A DNA stretch of 38,392 nt. Source: M55B132 sp964508895 (GTDB lineage: Bacteria; Bacteroidota; Bacteroidia; Bacteroidales; B18-G4). The stretch lies in NCBI GenBank assembly GCA_964508895.1, contig CAZDWF010000019.1, positions 1 through 38,392 on the forward strand, read 5' to 3'. Position numbers and translations under genes: made by a program. The notes beneath the pieces are model-generated. The model was given only the letters and a program-made list of their open reading frames with translations. It ran no database searches and was not told the DNA's origin. Of the stretch, positions 16,738 through 24,625 are shown piece by piece; position 1 is the stretch's first letter; the number at the start of each line of letters is the position of its first letter.

Positions 16738-17371
16738 AGTCAGATAGTTTTAGAAAATGCCTAACCGGGTATTCTTTAACCGGGTCATCAATGGCAGTCG
16801 GTTTGCCTTCGTCGTTAAACATCGAAAACTGGTGAGTTTGCTCAACCAAGAATTTGAATACATAATCACGTCTTTTAATCATAGTTCCGTTGATCGCTGA
16901 CCACTCAGAGAATACAATTGGCTTCTTGTTTACTGGGTTGGTAAAGTCCAATGCATCGCCCCATAGGATGTTTCGTTTTAATAAAAATGCTACAGAACTT
17001 CGGCATTCTTCCTTGGACTCAGCCCTGAAGAGGTTAGTATATTGCTTGTTAAAGATGCAAAACAGACGGTCTCTACATTCTTTTGCGTTGTCTTCCAAAA
17101 TGTCAACTCCATAAATACTAGAAATGGCTATAACAGCATAGCGTTCATATTCTATCTGGCTTTTTTTATATTTAGCCTCAACCACGGATAACTTCCTTCT
17201 GAGCACTTCTGCAAGAAAGTTTCCATTCCCACATGCGGGCTCAAGAAACCTTGAATCAATGCGCTCCGTTTCTTGTTTTACCATGTCTAGCATAGCATTC
17301 ACTTCTCTTTCAGAGGTAAAAACCTCACCATGATCTGCTACTCGCTTTTTAGATTTTACCTGTTTCTTCAT
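16724..17371 (-). CDS. Methyltransferase-like subunit without NPPY
   Basis: A 215-residue protein with the N-terminal part of an N6-adenine methylase: GEVFTSEREVNAML, motif I FLEPACGNGNFLAEVL, motif II-like YGVDILEDNA and LLKRNILWGDAL. No NPPY or DPPY motif is present, so it can likely bind SAM but not methylate alone. Its stop overlaps the start of the NPPY methylase. A paired methylase working as a heteromer is the simplest idea. A decayed or split gene is possible, but both halves have their own intact motif I and starts. Confidence 0.8.
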   Translation of the reverse strand: MKKQVKSKKRVADHGEVFTSEREVNAMLDMVKQETERIDSRFLEPACGNGNFLAEVLRRKLSVVEAKYKKSQIEYERYAVIAISSIYGVDILEDNAKECRDRLFCIFNKQYTNLFRAESKEECRSSVAFLLKRNILWGDALDFTNPVNKKPIVFSEWSAINGTMIKRRDYVFKFLVEQTHQFSMFNDEGKPTAIDDPVKEYPVRHFLKLSDYVED

Positions 17372-17490
17372 TGGGTATTATTGTAGGTTTTTCTGGTTTC
17401 TATCAATACATAATCAGGAATATGGAATTTATCTTTCATTTGTTAATGACATCAACTTTCATAGTATTAGTTCCAATTTATCAGTGTCTA

Positions 17491-17691
17491 TTAATCAGTA
17501 GGTTTATTGGAAACGAGTAAAATTTTAACATCAACATCCAGAATCTCTGCAATTTTTATAAGAATTTCAAGACGGGGTTGTTGTCTGTTACGCACATAGG
17601 CATTAACCATGTTGTAACTTTTCCCAAGTTTTTCTGCAAGCCACTTTTGGCTTCTGCCTTGCTCTTCAAGTACTTCTTTGATGCGATTCAT
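17491..17691 (-). CDS. Cro/C1-type HTH regulator, likely R-M controller
   Basis: A 66-residue protein consisting almost only of an XRE-family helix-turn-helix: RSQKWLAEKLGKSYNMVNAY at about 13-32 with a recognition helix after SYNM, and the usual EILIKIAEILDVDVKIL dimer tail. Small XRE proteins just upstream of restriction-modification genes often act as controller (C) proteins timing methylase before nuclease expression. It ends 119 bases before the methylase operon start and faces the same way. C-protein function is inferred from context. Confidence 0.8.
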   Translation of the reverse strand: MNRIKEVLEEQGRSQKWLAEKLGKSYNMVNAYVRNRQQPRLEILIKIAEILDVDVKILLVSNKPTD

Positions 17692-17803
17692 TAGATGCTC
17701 ATATTGAAGTAATAAAGATAGAAAATAATCGGATGCACAAGAAAATGAGATAATTATTCATCGTTTTTGATCATAATCGAAAGTCAAAAGATCAAAGTGG
17801 GTG

Positions 17804-18568
17804 CTATTTGGCTTTTGTCAAATGTTCAAGTGAGTCTTCAATAATTTGCTTAGAATCTACAAGTTTTTCAGCTGTTTGGTGAAAGTGGTCTCCAAAGAAC
17901 TTTTTTTTGTGAGTGATGTTGTTGGAAACATATTGACATCGTACTATATAAGGCATCAACATCAATATTCTATCATCTCCTTCATATTCAATACATAGTT
18001 CTTTAAGAGGAGTAATATAGTGTTCAATAATTACTGAAATATCTTTGTTATTTATTCCCTCTGCTTCTAGCATATACCAATTATGCGTCAATTTATCAAA
18101 GCCTTCAAAAAATGGATCTTCTCCTTTTGCAATTTTGTTCTTTTTTGCGTACGACAAGAAAGCGTCAAAAAGTCTGGAAATAGCTTCAATGTTTTCTTGC
18201 CATTCTTTTTCCAGTGATGTGTATATCTCCATATATTGATTTAGTTCTTTTTCTATTGATTGCTTGATTTTATCAAGCAGCAACAGGTTTCTTTGAAGCG
18301 AGGAAAAATCTTTTATTTGATCACTATCTTTTTTATTCCTAATGAATATTTCAAATAAATCAGAATTTGGTACTTGATCAACAAATCGAAGATCTAATCC
18401 AGCAATTGATTTGGGTGTTAGATCTTGATTCTCCTTTTTCATTAACACATCATATATTTCATTTAGTGCCGTCGCTTGCTGAATAATGGGATCGTATAAC
18501 ATCTCTATTTGGTGTATGTAATACTCCTTCACTCTTTCAAGTCTGTTTTTTTTCTTTTTTTCTATCAA
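17804..18568 (-). CDS. Hypothetical coiled-coil protein, possibly in-frame partner of the 51-aa membrane ORF
   Basis: I do not recognise this 254-residue protein. It is highly charged, with Lys/Glu-rich heptad-like stretches (LLLLDKIKQSIEKELNQYME) and no membrane span. The longest frame starts at a TTG (18568) inside the preceding small membrane gene. GTG 18532 and ATG 18502 are alternative starts. Its frame is one base off that of the 51-residue ORF, and the two meet at a run of A7-G-A8. One base change there would fuse them into one membrane-anchored coiled-coil protein. Placement beside defence genes suggests an accessory defence function, unproven. Confidence 0.6.
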   Translation of the reverse strand: MIEKKKKNRLERVKEYYIHQIEMLYDPIIQQATALNEIYDVLMKKENQDLTPKSIAGLDLRFVDQVPNSDLFEIFIRNKKDSDQIKDFSSLQRNLLLLDKIKQSIEKELNQYMEIYTSLEKEWQENIEAISRLFDAFLSYAKKNKIAKGEDPFFEGFDKLTHNWYMLEAEGINNKDISVIIEHYITPLKELCIEYEGDDRILMLMPYIVRCQYVSNNITHKKKFFGDHFHQTAEKLVDSKQIIEDSLEHLTKAK

Positions 18569-18692
18569 TTATCCATTTAATAATAAAGCCTAGTATGAAA
18601 ATAGATATTGTCGCAATGGTCGTAAAAACAGTATCATAAGATATTAGTGATCGATTAAGATCTTCATATGCATGTCCTAGTATTATGTTCAT
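18537..18692 (-). CDS. Small membrane protein, 51 aa
   Basis: ATG 18692 to TGA 18537. The first 24 residues are polar, then a hydrophobic span (TIATISIFILGFIIKWII) and a Lys-rich C-terminus (DRKKEKKQT). The end overlaps the 254-residue gene by 32 bases, at an A-rich slippery run. Either the two are separately translated and coupled, or they are one gene broken by a homopolymer indel or needing slippage. Confidence 0.5.
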   Translation of the reverse strand: MNIILGHAYEDLNRSLISYDTVFTTIATISIFILGFIIKWIIDRKKEKKQT

Positions 18693-18759
18693 TTTATAAT
18701 ATATGATTAATAAATAGCTTTTTACGTTAAAAGATGTCCCTGCGTTAGCATAAAATAAA

Positions 18760-18796
18760 AAATTAGAGGCAGGTTTGTTTTGCCAACCTCTAATTT
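18760..18796 (-). terminator. Rho-independent terminator
   Basis: AAATTAGAGG (18760-18769) pairs with CCTCTAATTT (18787-18796). On the minus strand the hairpin is followed by a T-rich tract (TTTTTTATTTT). It starts 3 bases after the stop of the gene at 18800, which it should terminate. Confidence 0.75.
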
Positions 18797-18799
18797 AAG

Positions 18800-19474
18800 C
18801 TATGCAACATCCCATCTGTTACGAATGTCTATACAATCGTTAACGATAATCTCATATAGTTTTTCACTAAAACCTGGAGATGGAACAATTCGTTCACCGA
18901 ATATGTCTAGACAAATACATAATTCAGGTAAAACCAGGTCTTTGTCCTCAGCTACATGATTTTCAAGATATCTTTGAATTAAATAAGAAACTATCTGCGA
19001 CTGACGAAGATCAAATGGATTACCACTTGAAATGTGAATCTTCACACCACCATAAACAGTTTTCCCATTAAGCTTTCCTTTTATAACAATTTCGGGTGAT
19101 ACAAACACAACAACCCCTTCAATAATTGTGCTTTTGATTTTGGGTGTAAAAACAGTATAATCAACTCTATCAAATAATGCAGGGAAGTCTAGTGCTAGAT
19201 ACTTCTCCAGGGCATTTATCGATCCTTTATTATTATTGTTTTGCCACTTGGTCCCTGAGGGTCTTAGTTTTAGATCCTTTATAGCATCCAATATTGGATC
19301 AAGATTACCATTTAACTCCATACTTTTTCTGATTCGAGTTTTTACAATACGATACCAGGGAGTTAGGTAGGGAGGGGGATTCTTTTGCTGCTTTATAATA
19401 TTAAGCTTTCCTTTATCTGTGCGCTTCTTATTATATTCAGCTAACTGATTAATAGAAATCTTTGATAAACTCAT
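18800..19474 (-). CDS. Hypothetical protein paired with DUF2188, 224 aa
   Basis: Not recognised. The N-terminal 40 residues are Lys/Asn-rich and contain PPPYLTPWYRIVKTRIRKS. The C-terminal part alternates beta-like hydrophobics (IEGVVVFVSPEIVIKGKL, then GGVKIHISSG) and ends with a helical stretch. No catalytic motif or membrane span is seen. It starts five bases after the DUF2188 gene and ends at a strong terminator, so these two form a small unit of their own. Confidence 0.65.
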   Translation of the reverse strand: MSLSKISINQLAEYNKKRTDKGKLNIIKQQKNPPPYLTPWYRIVKTRIRKSMELNGNLDPILDAIKDLKLRPSGTKWQNNNNKGSINALEKYLALDFPALFDRVDYTVFTPKIKSTIIEGVVVFVSPEIVIKGKLNGKTVYGGVKIHISSGNPFDLRQSQIVSYLIQRYLENHVAEDKDLVLPELCICLDIFGERIVPSPGFSEKLYEIIVNDCIDIRNRWDVA

Positions 19475-19479
19475 AGTTT

Positions 19480-19701
19480 CTATCCTTTTGGTGGATATGG
19501 ATCAGATCCATAAGTATTTCGCTCACGAATAGTTCCATCCCTTCGATGGATGAACATTTCACTCTCGCTACTCTTTGCTAGTTCTCTTGCAATATCAATA
19601 GCTTCTTTCTGTGTGCCCACAACTCTTGTGGGTTTGCTGGCCTTTTCTCTTTTTACTGCCCATTGACCATCTTTAGGCACAACATGTACATTTTTAGTCA
19701 T
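19480..19701 (-). CDS. DUF2188 family protein
   Basis: A 73-residue protein with all hallmarks of DUF2188: NVHVVPKDGQWAVKRE, a TQKEAIDIARELAK helix, then FIHRRDGTIRERNTYGSDPYPPK. DUF2188 proteins are widespread small basic proteins, often beside mobile or defence genes. Their activity is not established. It is the first gene of a two-gene unit ending at 18800. Confidence 0.85.
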   Translation of the reverse strand: MTKNVHVVPKDGQWAVKREKASKPTRVVGTQKEAIDIARELAKSSESEMFIHRRDGTIRERNTYGSDPYPPKG

Positions 19702-20165
19702 GAATATTAATTTTTATTAAAAAATAGTTTAAAGCATGAAAAAAACGTAAAAAGTTCGCTTAAGAAGAAAAGTGTATTACTTTTGCCAGCGTTACATGTC
19801 AAAAGTTCAACGAACTTTTACGATTTTCAAGCCAAGTAAACGTGCGCATATTTCTTGCCAAAATTCGTTTATTTGGCTTTATTTCAAGCAATTGTTAATA
19901 ACTCTATGAAATTATATGCGTTTAATGTATAGAAGCTTGCATTAAGTGAAAAAAATGTCAGCCTTTTCTAAATTTATGTCAGTTATGACAAATAGACCAT
20001 ATTCATCTAAATCAGTTTAATAGATTTCATTTCCTCAGGTTTGGATATTAATATGTTTAGGCTTTTCTATTTGAAATGAGACAGCTCTTTCACTATCTCG
20101 TTTTTGGAATTTATCTGTTTTGCTTGCATTCCTAATTAATATGATTTTATTTCAATGTCTGCTAA
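19702..20165. other. Intergenic region with AAAAGTTC repeats
   Basis: No supported gene lies in these 464 bases. AAAAGTTC occurs at 19750-19757 and 19801-19808 and in reverse as GAACTTTT at 19812-19819. The last two form an 8-bp hairpin with a 3-base loop, and 19746-19758 also pairs with 19811-19822 across about 50 bases. A rightward TAnnTTTG box (TACTTTTG, 19778-19785) sits inside. This looks like a regulatory or replication-type site. The rest (19830-20165) is AT-rich and featureless to me. Confidence 0.4.
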
Positions 20166-20639
20166 TTAAGGCGAACTCATTATTCCCTCATCAGCAAATG
20201 AGAAAAACGATTCATTGGTGAGAATAATGTGATCTAAAACAGGAATATCTAGAAGTGTTCCGGCATTCTTAAGTTTCTTTGTTAGCTTCAAATCTGAATC
20301 ACTGGGATTAATATTCCCAGATGGATGATTATGAGCCAGAATAATGCTTGAGGCGTTCGACTTCAAGGCAATCTGGAAAATAATCTTGGGATCAGCCACG
20401 GTTCCTGAGGTGCCACCTGAAGAGATTTTAGAATACCCCAGAACTTTGTTTGCACGATTCAGACAAAGGATTACAAACTCCTCACGGTATTCAATTTGGT
20501 CGCTCCAAATAGACCGAAGAACTTCGACTGCATCATTTGAGCAGGTTACTTTAGGCATATCGGAATACTTTCTTTTCGGGCTGTATTTCACACTGATTTC
20601 TGAAAGATTGCTTGAGAAAAGGTCTGATGAATGTGTCAT
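20166..20639 (-). CDS. RadC-family JAMM-domain protein
   Basis: A 157-residue RadC-type protein. The complete JAMM motif is present: Glu near 53-54, H103-N-H105, S113 and D116 (AHNHPSGNINPSDSD). The N-terminal HhH DNA-binding part of full-length RadC is missing, as in the short forms carried on plasmids and islands. Biochemical function in these short forms is not settled; links to anti-restriction and recombination have been suggested. It is a second JAMM protein in the window, distinct from that at 3459. Confidence 0.88.
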   Translation of the reverse strand: MTHSSDLFSSNLSEISVKYSPKRKYSDMPKVTCSNDAVEVLRSIWSDQIEYREEFVILCLNRANKVLGYSKISSGGTSGTVADPKIIFQIALKSNASSIILAHNHPSGNINPSDSDLKLTKKLKNAGTLLDIPVLDHIILTNESFFSFADEGIMSSP

Positions 20640-20690
20640 GATTTGTACCCCTGCCCTGGGGATTTGTGTTGGCTGCTGGCACGCCGGTTA

Positions 20691-20915
20691 ATGAAATTTT
20701 CGGCATACCAAAACAGGAAGAGAAATTTTAGAACAAGGATTAGGGTCATTCCCGATTTGATCGGAATGAAAGAACCCAACGGGCTGGAAGGAATACTATC
20801 TTATATTCAGGTATTCCTGGAAGTCCATAGTAAGAAATATTTCTCTGAGGTTAACTTTGGCGAGAATTTTATAAGCGGAAAAAAGATTTTGTGGGTACGA
20901 GTAGTTGTGATATGA
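20691..20915 (+). CDS. Doubtful small ORF before the recombinase, 74 aa
   Basis: The gap 20640-20945 contains this ORF only. From ATG 20691 it encodes a basic N-terminus (NRKRNFRTRIRV) and no known domain. It ends 30 bases before the recombinase start. The sequence also includes a near-perfect hairpin, TCATTCCCGAT at 20746-20756 with ATCGGAATGA at 20760-20769, so the DNA may serve as a site rather than code. Low confidence. Confidence 0.25.
   Translation: MKFSAYQNRKRNFRTRIRVIPDLIGMKEPNGLEGILSYIQVFLEVHSKKYFSEVNFGENFISGKKILWVRVVVI
20746..20769. repeat. Inverted repeat upstream of recombinase
   Basis: Ten pairs with a single bulged C and a 3-base loop, about 180 bases before the rightward recombinase start. 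Candidate operator or recombinase binding site; it is inside the doubtful ORF at 20691. Confidence 0.35.
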
Positions 20916-20945
20916 AGTTTTCCCTTCTTTCCTAATCTTTCTCCA

Positions 20946-21833
20946 ATGAAGTTACAGGACTTACAATCCAGATTCAAGTTTTATTGTCTCAATGAAATTG
21001 GAATGACTGCTAAAAACCATCGATCCATTGAACGACACGTTGAGCGCCTACTTGAATATTTAGATACCAAAAATGTTTTAGGTGTTTCAGATGATTATAT
21101 TCGTGACTATATCTCTGATATGAAGGAACGAAGGGGTTGGTCTTCTGGAACTATCCGATCTCACTTGCAAAGTTTTCGGTCTTTTTATAACTGGTGTGAG
21201 AAACGTGGATTTGTAAAAAAGAATCCTGCTGCAAGTATTGAGAAGCCTAAACTGCCATACAGATTGCCACGAAGTCTTTCCAAAGAGGAAGCAGAAAAGA
21301 TATTAGCTTATTGTTCTCGATGTGAATGGTACAATCCTTTCGCAGAACTCAGGAATTCTGTAATCCTGAAAACATTTCTTTGTACGGGTTTACGACTAAA
21401 TGAGCTCCTAAGATTGAAACACAAAGATGTAGATTTAGAAAGTAGGGTTATTCATGTCCGCCAGGGAAAAGGATTGAAGGATAGAAATATCCCAGTTCAT
21501 CCATCGTTAGATATAGAACTTCGGAAATACTATTCAGCTTTACGCAAGCATAAGAAATATTCAAAATGGGTGTTTCCAAGTATTCACACGGATAAACGAC
21601 TCTATGAACGAGACATCCTCCAAATATGCCATCGTGTAGGACAAAAGGCAGGAATCTATTTTACCCCTCATGTGCTTCGACATACATTTGCAAGACTGGC
21701 AGTAGATGGAGATTTGAATTTATTTAAGTTAAAAGAGATTTTAGGACATACAAATATTAGTACCACACAGATCTATATGTCTGTTTCTGATAAAGCACTT
21801 CAAAAGGGATTTGTGAGCCTTGAAATGGTTTAA
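20946..21833 (+). CDS. Tyrosine recombinase (XerC/D-like)
   Basis: A 295-residue integrase of XerC/D type. Core-binding domain ~5-95 (SGTIRSHLQSFRSFYNWC) and catalytic domain ~105-290 with R150 (CTGLRLNELLRL), K175 (VRQGKGLKDR), H242/R245 (HVLRHTFA), H268 (LGHTN) and nucleophile Y277 (TTQIYMS). All catalytic residues are intact. It meets the opposite-strand recombinase tail-to-tail with 4 bp overlap of the stop codons. Two complementary recombinases flanking each other suggest they act together or invert DNA, though recent duplication is unlikely as the two sequences differ clearly. Confidence 0.92.
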   Translation: MKLQDLQSRFKFYCLNEIGMTAKNHRSIERHVERLLEYLDTKNVLGVSDDYIRDYISDMKERRGWSSGTIRSHLQSFRSFYNWCEKRGFVKKNPAASIEKPKLPYRLPRSLSKEEAEKILAYCSRCEWYNPFAELRNSVILKTFLCTGLRLNELLRLKHKDVDLESRVIHVRQGKGLKDRNIPVHPSLDIELRKYYSALRKHKKYSKWVFPSIHTDKRLYERDILQICHRVGQKAGIYFTPHVLRHTFARLAVDGDLNLFKLKEILGHTNISTTQIYMSVSDKALQKGFVSLEMV

Positions 21834-22723
21834 TAATCCAGAGGGTGCTTTGTAATCTGCTCCTTGAGATGTGATTCCGTGGCTGCCAAGTATATAGTGG
21901 TTGTTTTAATGTCGGAATGCCCCATCATCCTGGAAAGAGCATATAAATTACAACCACCTTCAAGCATAAGTGTGGCAAATGTGTGTCGTAATAGGTGTGG
22001 ATAAAACTGAATTTTGCTCCTTGACCGGATTTTTTCTACCAGTCTTTTAATCACCAGGTCGCCCATCCTGGAATCTTGCCTCATAGCAGTGAAAAAGTAT
22101 GGACAGGTCTTCTTTAAACGCTTTCTCTCTTTCAGGTAGTTTGCAAGATACTGAATTAACTTGTCGTGTAATGGAATGATTCTATCTTTGCTACATTTCC
22201 CAAGTTTTACACATAAAATCTTGTTATCCAAATCTACATCTTCCATTTTTAAATTCTCTAGTTCGGCTTTTCTAATTCCGGTATATAAAAAAGTGGCAAT
22301 TATAGCAATAGACCTGAACTTATCAAATTTATAGTCATAAGGAAAGTTCCTGGTCCAGTCCATCAATGTTTGAGCTTGTTCCGCTGTAAGGTGCTTAGGA
22401 AGAAGTTTTGGTAACTTGGGTGTTGGGATGTTTTCACATGGGTTCGCATCAATGTACCCCTGCTTTACACACCATTTTAAAAATATGTTCATTGATTGGA
22501 TCCGCTTTTTTATAGTTACTGCTTTCCAGTTTCTCTCATGTTTTCCATATAAAATCCAGTCTTCAATGACCTCTTTAGTTAGTTCTTTCAGCTCCTCAAT
22601 CGGTTTAAACCTAAGGAACATTCTGAAGTCGGTTTCAAACCACAATATAGTGCGTGGAGTGTTTCCTTTAAAGGCCAGGGAATGTTGGCAAAAACGGTGA
22701 TGTAAGTCAGTAAGGTTTGACAT
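21830..22723 (-). CDS. Tyrosine recombinase adjacent to tRNA-Met att site
   Basis: A 297-residue recombinase. Core-binding domain to about residue 100 (SMNIFLKWCVKQGYIDANPC), catalytic residues R151 (YTGIRKAEL), K176, H243/R246 (HLLRHTFATL), H269 (MGHSD) and Y278 (TTTIYLA) all intact. Its start is 92 bases from a tRNA-Met 3' fragment and just inside a set of GATC-containing repeats, the usual arrangement of an island integrase beside its own attachment site. This is the better candidate for the integrase that uses that site. Confidence 0.92.
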   Translation of the reverse strand: MSNLTDLHHRFCQHSLAFKGNTPRTILWFETDFRMFLRFKPIEELKELTKEVIEDWILYGKHERNWKAVTIKKRIQSMNIFLKWCVKQGYIDANPCENIPTPKLPKLLPKHLTAEQAQTLMDWTRNFPYDYKFDKFRSIAIIATFLYTGIRKAELENLKMEDVDLDNKILCVKLGKCSKDRIIPLHDKLIQYLANYLKERKRLKKTCPYFFTAMRQDSRMGDLVIKRLVEKIRSRSKIQFYPHLLRHTFATLMLEGGCNLYALSRMMGHSDIKTTTIYLAATESHLKEQITKHPLDY

Positions 22724-22728
22724 GATCT

Positions 22729-22957
22729 GTGATCTTATCGCTTAGCCCGAAGATCGCACGACCATCATAGAACAAAATAATTATCCAGGCAATTCCGCTC
22801 CTAGACTGTGTTTTTGGTTGCGGGGGGAGGATTTGAACCTCCGACCTTCGGGTTATGAGTGCGAAAGTCCGTCCTAAAACGCCAGAAACCCTCTCTACAA
22901 AAGGAATAACGGAATCAAGGAAGATCACCTTTTTCAAAAATCAGTGATCTTCGGGCT
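22729..22957. repeat. GATCTT/AAGATC arm-type repeats around att site
   Basis: GTGATCTT occurs at 22729-22736 and 22944-22951. AAGATC with following CAC occurs at 22750-22759 (one base inserted) and 22921-22928. AGCCCGAAGATC (22744-22755) is exactly complementary to GATCTTCGGGCT (22946-22957), so 12-bp inverted repeats flank the tRNA fragment. This resembles integrase arm-binding sites around a core. Confidence 0.6.
22815..22859 (-). other. Attachment site: 3' half of a tRNA-Met (CAT) gene, from anticodon loop to CCA
   Basis: Read on the minus strand, the sequence holds the anticodon loop CTCATAA, anticodon-stem 3' strand CCCGA, T-arm GGAGG-TTCAAAT-CCTCC, acceptor 3' strand CCCCGCA and encoded ACCA. 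Upstream of the loop, identity to a tRNA is lost, so the 5' half is missing. A tRNA 3'-end duplicate like this is the footprint of integration by a tyrosine recombinase. In the standard geometry the element lies on the 5' side of the fragment (higher coordinates here), although an intact copy is not in the window, so tandem or nested elements are possible. Confidence 0.75.
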
Positions 22958-23134
22958 TAAAAATGCTATCTGATATTTTTTTGACAGTCAAGGAAAGTTT
23001 TACCATGTGTCTCGGAAAACTTTTGGTGATATCCAGATCCGTTGATTATAGTGATTGCATGATTAGTATAAATGAAAATGTTAACTTCATGAAATCTATT
23101 TCTCAATATTAACTAAATTAAGACTGTTTCAACC

Positions 23135-24619
23135 ATGTATATTTCAAAATCCGATTTCTTGAGATTTCAAAATTGCCCAAAAGATTTCTGGCTATCGAAA
23201 AAAAAGCCAGAAGTGATGTCTGATGCTGAGTTATCAGACTTCGAACAACGAATAATTGAACAGGGATACGAGGTTGAATCCTGGGCTCAGAGGCTATTTC
23301 CTGATGGGATTGCAGTTGAATCGGCTGGAATAATGGCAGCAGATGATACTAAAGAGTTTCTTGATGGTGGAAAAAAACAAATATTCCAGGCTACGTTTTT
23401 AGTAGATGGATTGCTTGCTATGGTGGATATACTGGAATGGGATGGGCAGAAAAAGTTCTGGATTATTAACGAGGTGAAAGGAACTACTTCCCAGGAGGTG
23501 AAAAAGGAAGAACATCTCAACGATGCCACATTTCAAAAGATTGTTTTAGAAAAGGCCGGTTTAAATATCGGACGGATCAATTTGATAGAGTTAAATAAGG
23601 AATTTAATAAAGATAGAGACATTGCTCCCACACAATTATTGCAATCTACCGACATTTCAGCAGATGTTTCTGAGCTGGAGGAGCCGGTTCTTATTCAAAT
23701 AGATTCTGCAAAAGCGCTTTTAAGTAAGGATGAGGAGCCACGTGTGTGTAACTGTATTTATAAATCAAGAAAGAATTTCTGCCCTTCGTTTTCTTATAGT
23801 CATCCAGAAGTGCCTGAATACTCTGTTCATGACATTGTTAGAATTGGCAGTAGTAAGAAAAGGCTTGCTGAAATGGTTGATAATGACTGGTTGAAGATTG
23901 AGGATATTCCTTTAGATTATAAGCTGTCACAAACACAAACGAATCAGGTCCATGCTACAATTACTGGAAATACTATTATTGAAGCTGATAAAATCAGGAC
24001 TGAGCTGGAAAAAATGATTTTCCCTCTGTATTTTCTGGACTACGAGACATTTCCTACAGCAATCCCCGTCTTTGATGGTTGTTATCCATTTCAACAGGTT
24101 CCGTTTCAGTATTCTCTTCATGTCATGGAATCTCCTGGATCAGAATTGGTTCATAAGGAGTTCCTGCAAAGAACATTTGAAAATCCAATGCCTTCGTTGG
24201 CACAACAACTCCAAGAAGATATCGGAGATCTTGGGTCGGTGGTAGTCTGGAATAAGAAGTTTGAAGGTAAATGCAATGAAGATTTAGCTGAATGTGTTCC
24301 AGGATTATCTTCATTTCTGTTGGGAATCAATCAACGTTTCTTTGATCTAATGGAGATCTTCAGTAAGCAGCTATATGTTCATAAAGATTTCAAAGGGAGC
24401 AGTTCAATTAAGTATGTGCTTCCGGTTTTAGTACCAGGATTTACATATGAGAATTTGGATATTCAAGACGGTGGAATGGCATTAACTCATTGGAAGAAGA
24501 TGATTTTCGATGAAAGCGATCCTGATAAAAAGATAGAAATTGCAAATAACCTTCTAGAATACTGTCATTTGGATACTCTGGCAATGGTGAAAATTTATGA
24601 AGCTCTGAGTGTGTTGTAA
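23135..24619 (+). CDS. DUF2779 protein: Cas4-like PD-(D/E)XK nuclease fused to DEDD exonuclease
   Basis: A 494-residue protein with two nuclease-type parts. The N-terminal part (about 1-220) shows a PD-(D/E)XK core, D98 (MVDILEW) and E113/K115 (NEVKGTT), plus cysteines C14, C205, C207 and C216 in the spacing of Cas4-like Fe-S nucleases. The C-terminal part (about 295-494) has a DEDD/RNase H-like exonuclease motif D302/E304 (YFLDYETFPTAIP) and a late aspartate D480 (CHLDTLAM). This is the DUF2779 layout. No function is established for the family. It may process DNA ends in defence or in the mobile element. A rho-independent hairpin follows 7 bases after the stop. Confidence 0.88.
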   Translation: MYISKSDFLRFQNCPKDFWLSKKKPEVMSDAELSDFEQRIIEQGYEVESWAQRLFPDGIAVESAGIMAADDTKEFLDGGKKQIFQATFLVDGLLAMVDILEWDGQKKFWIINEVKGTTSQEVKKEEHLNDATFQKIVLEKAGLNIGRINLIELNKEFNKDRDIAPTQLLQSTDISADVSELEEPVLIQIDSAKALLSKDEEPRVCNCIYKSRKNFCPSFSYSHPEVPEYSVHDIVRIGSSKKRLAEMVDNDWLKIEDIPLDYKLSQTQTNQVHATITGNTIIEADKIRTELEKMIFPLYFLDYETFPTAIPVFDGCYPFQQVPFQYSLHVMESPGSELVHKEFLQRTFENPMPSLAQQLQEDIGDLGSVVVWNKKFEGKCNEDLAECVPGLSSFLLGINQRFFDLMEIFSKQLYVHKDFKGSSSIKYVLPVLVPGFTYENLDIQDGGMALTHWKKMIFDESDPDKKIEIANNLLEYCHLDTLAMVKIYEALSVL

Positions 24620-24625
24620 AAGAAT

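Noticed and set aside
12695..17371. BREX or DISARM
   Set aside because: No brxC/pglZ/brxL or drmABC-like genes; only a nuclease/helicase and methylase-type subunits.
22707..22937. Leftward ORF of 76 codons over the att site
   Set aside because: It is made of the tRNA fragment and repeats; the product has no plausible domain.
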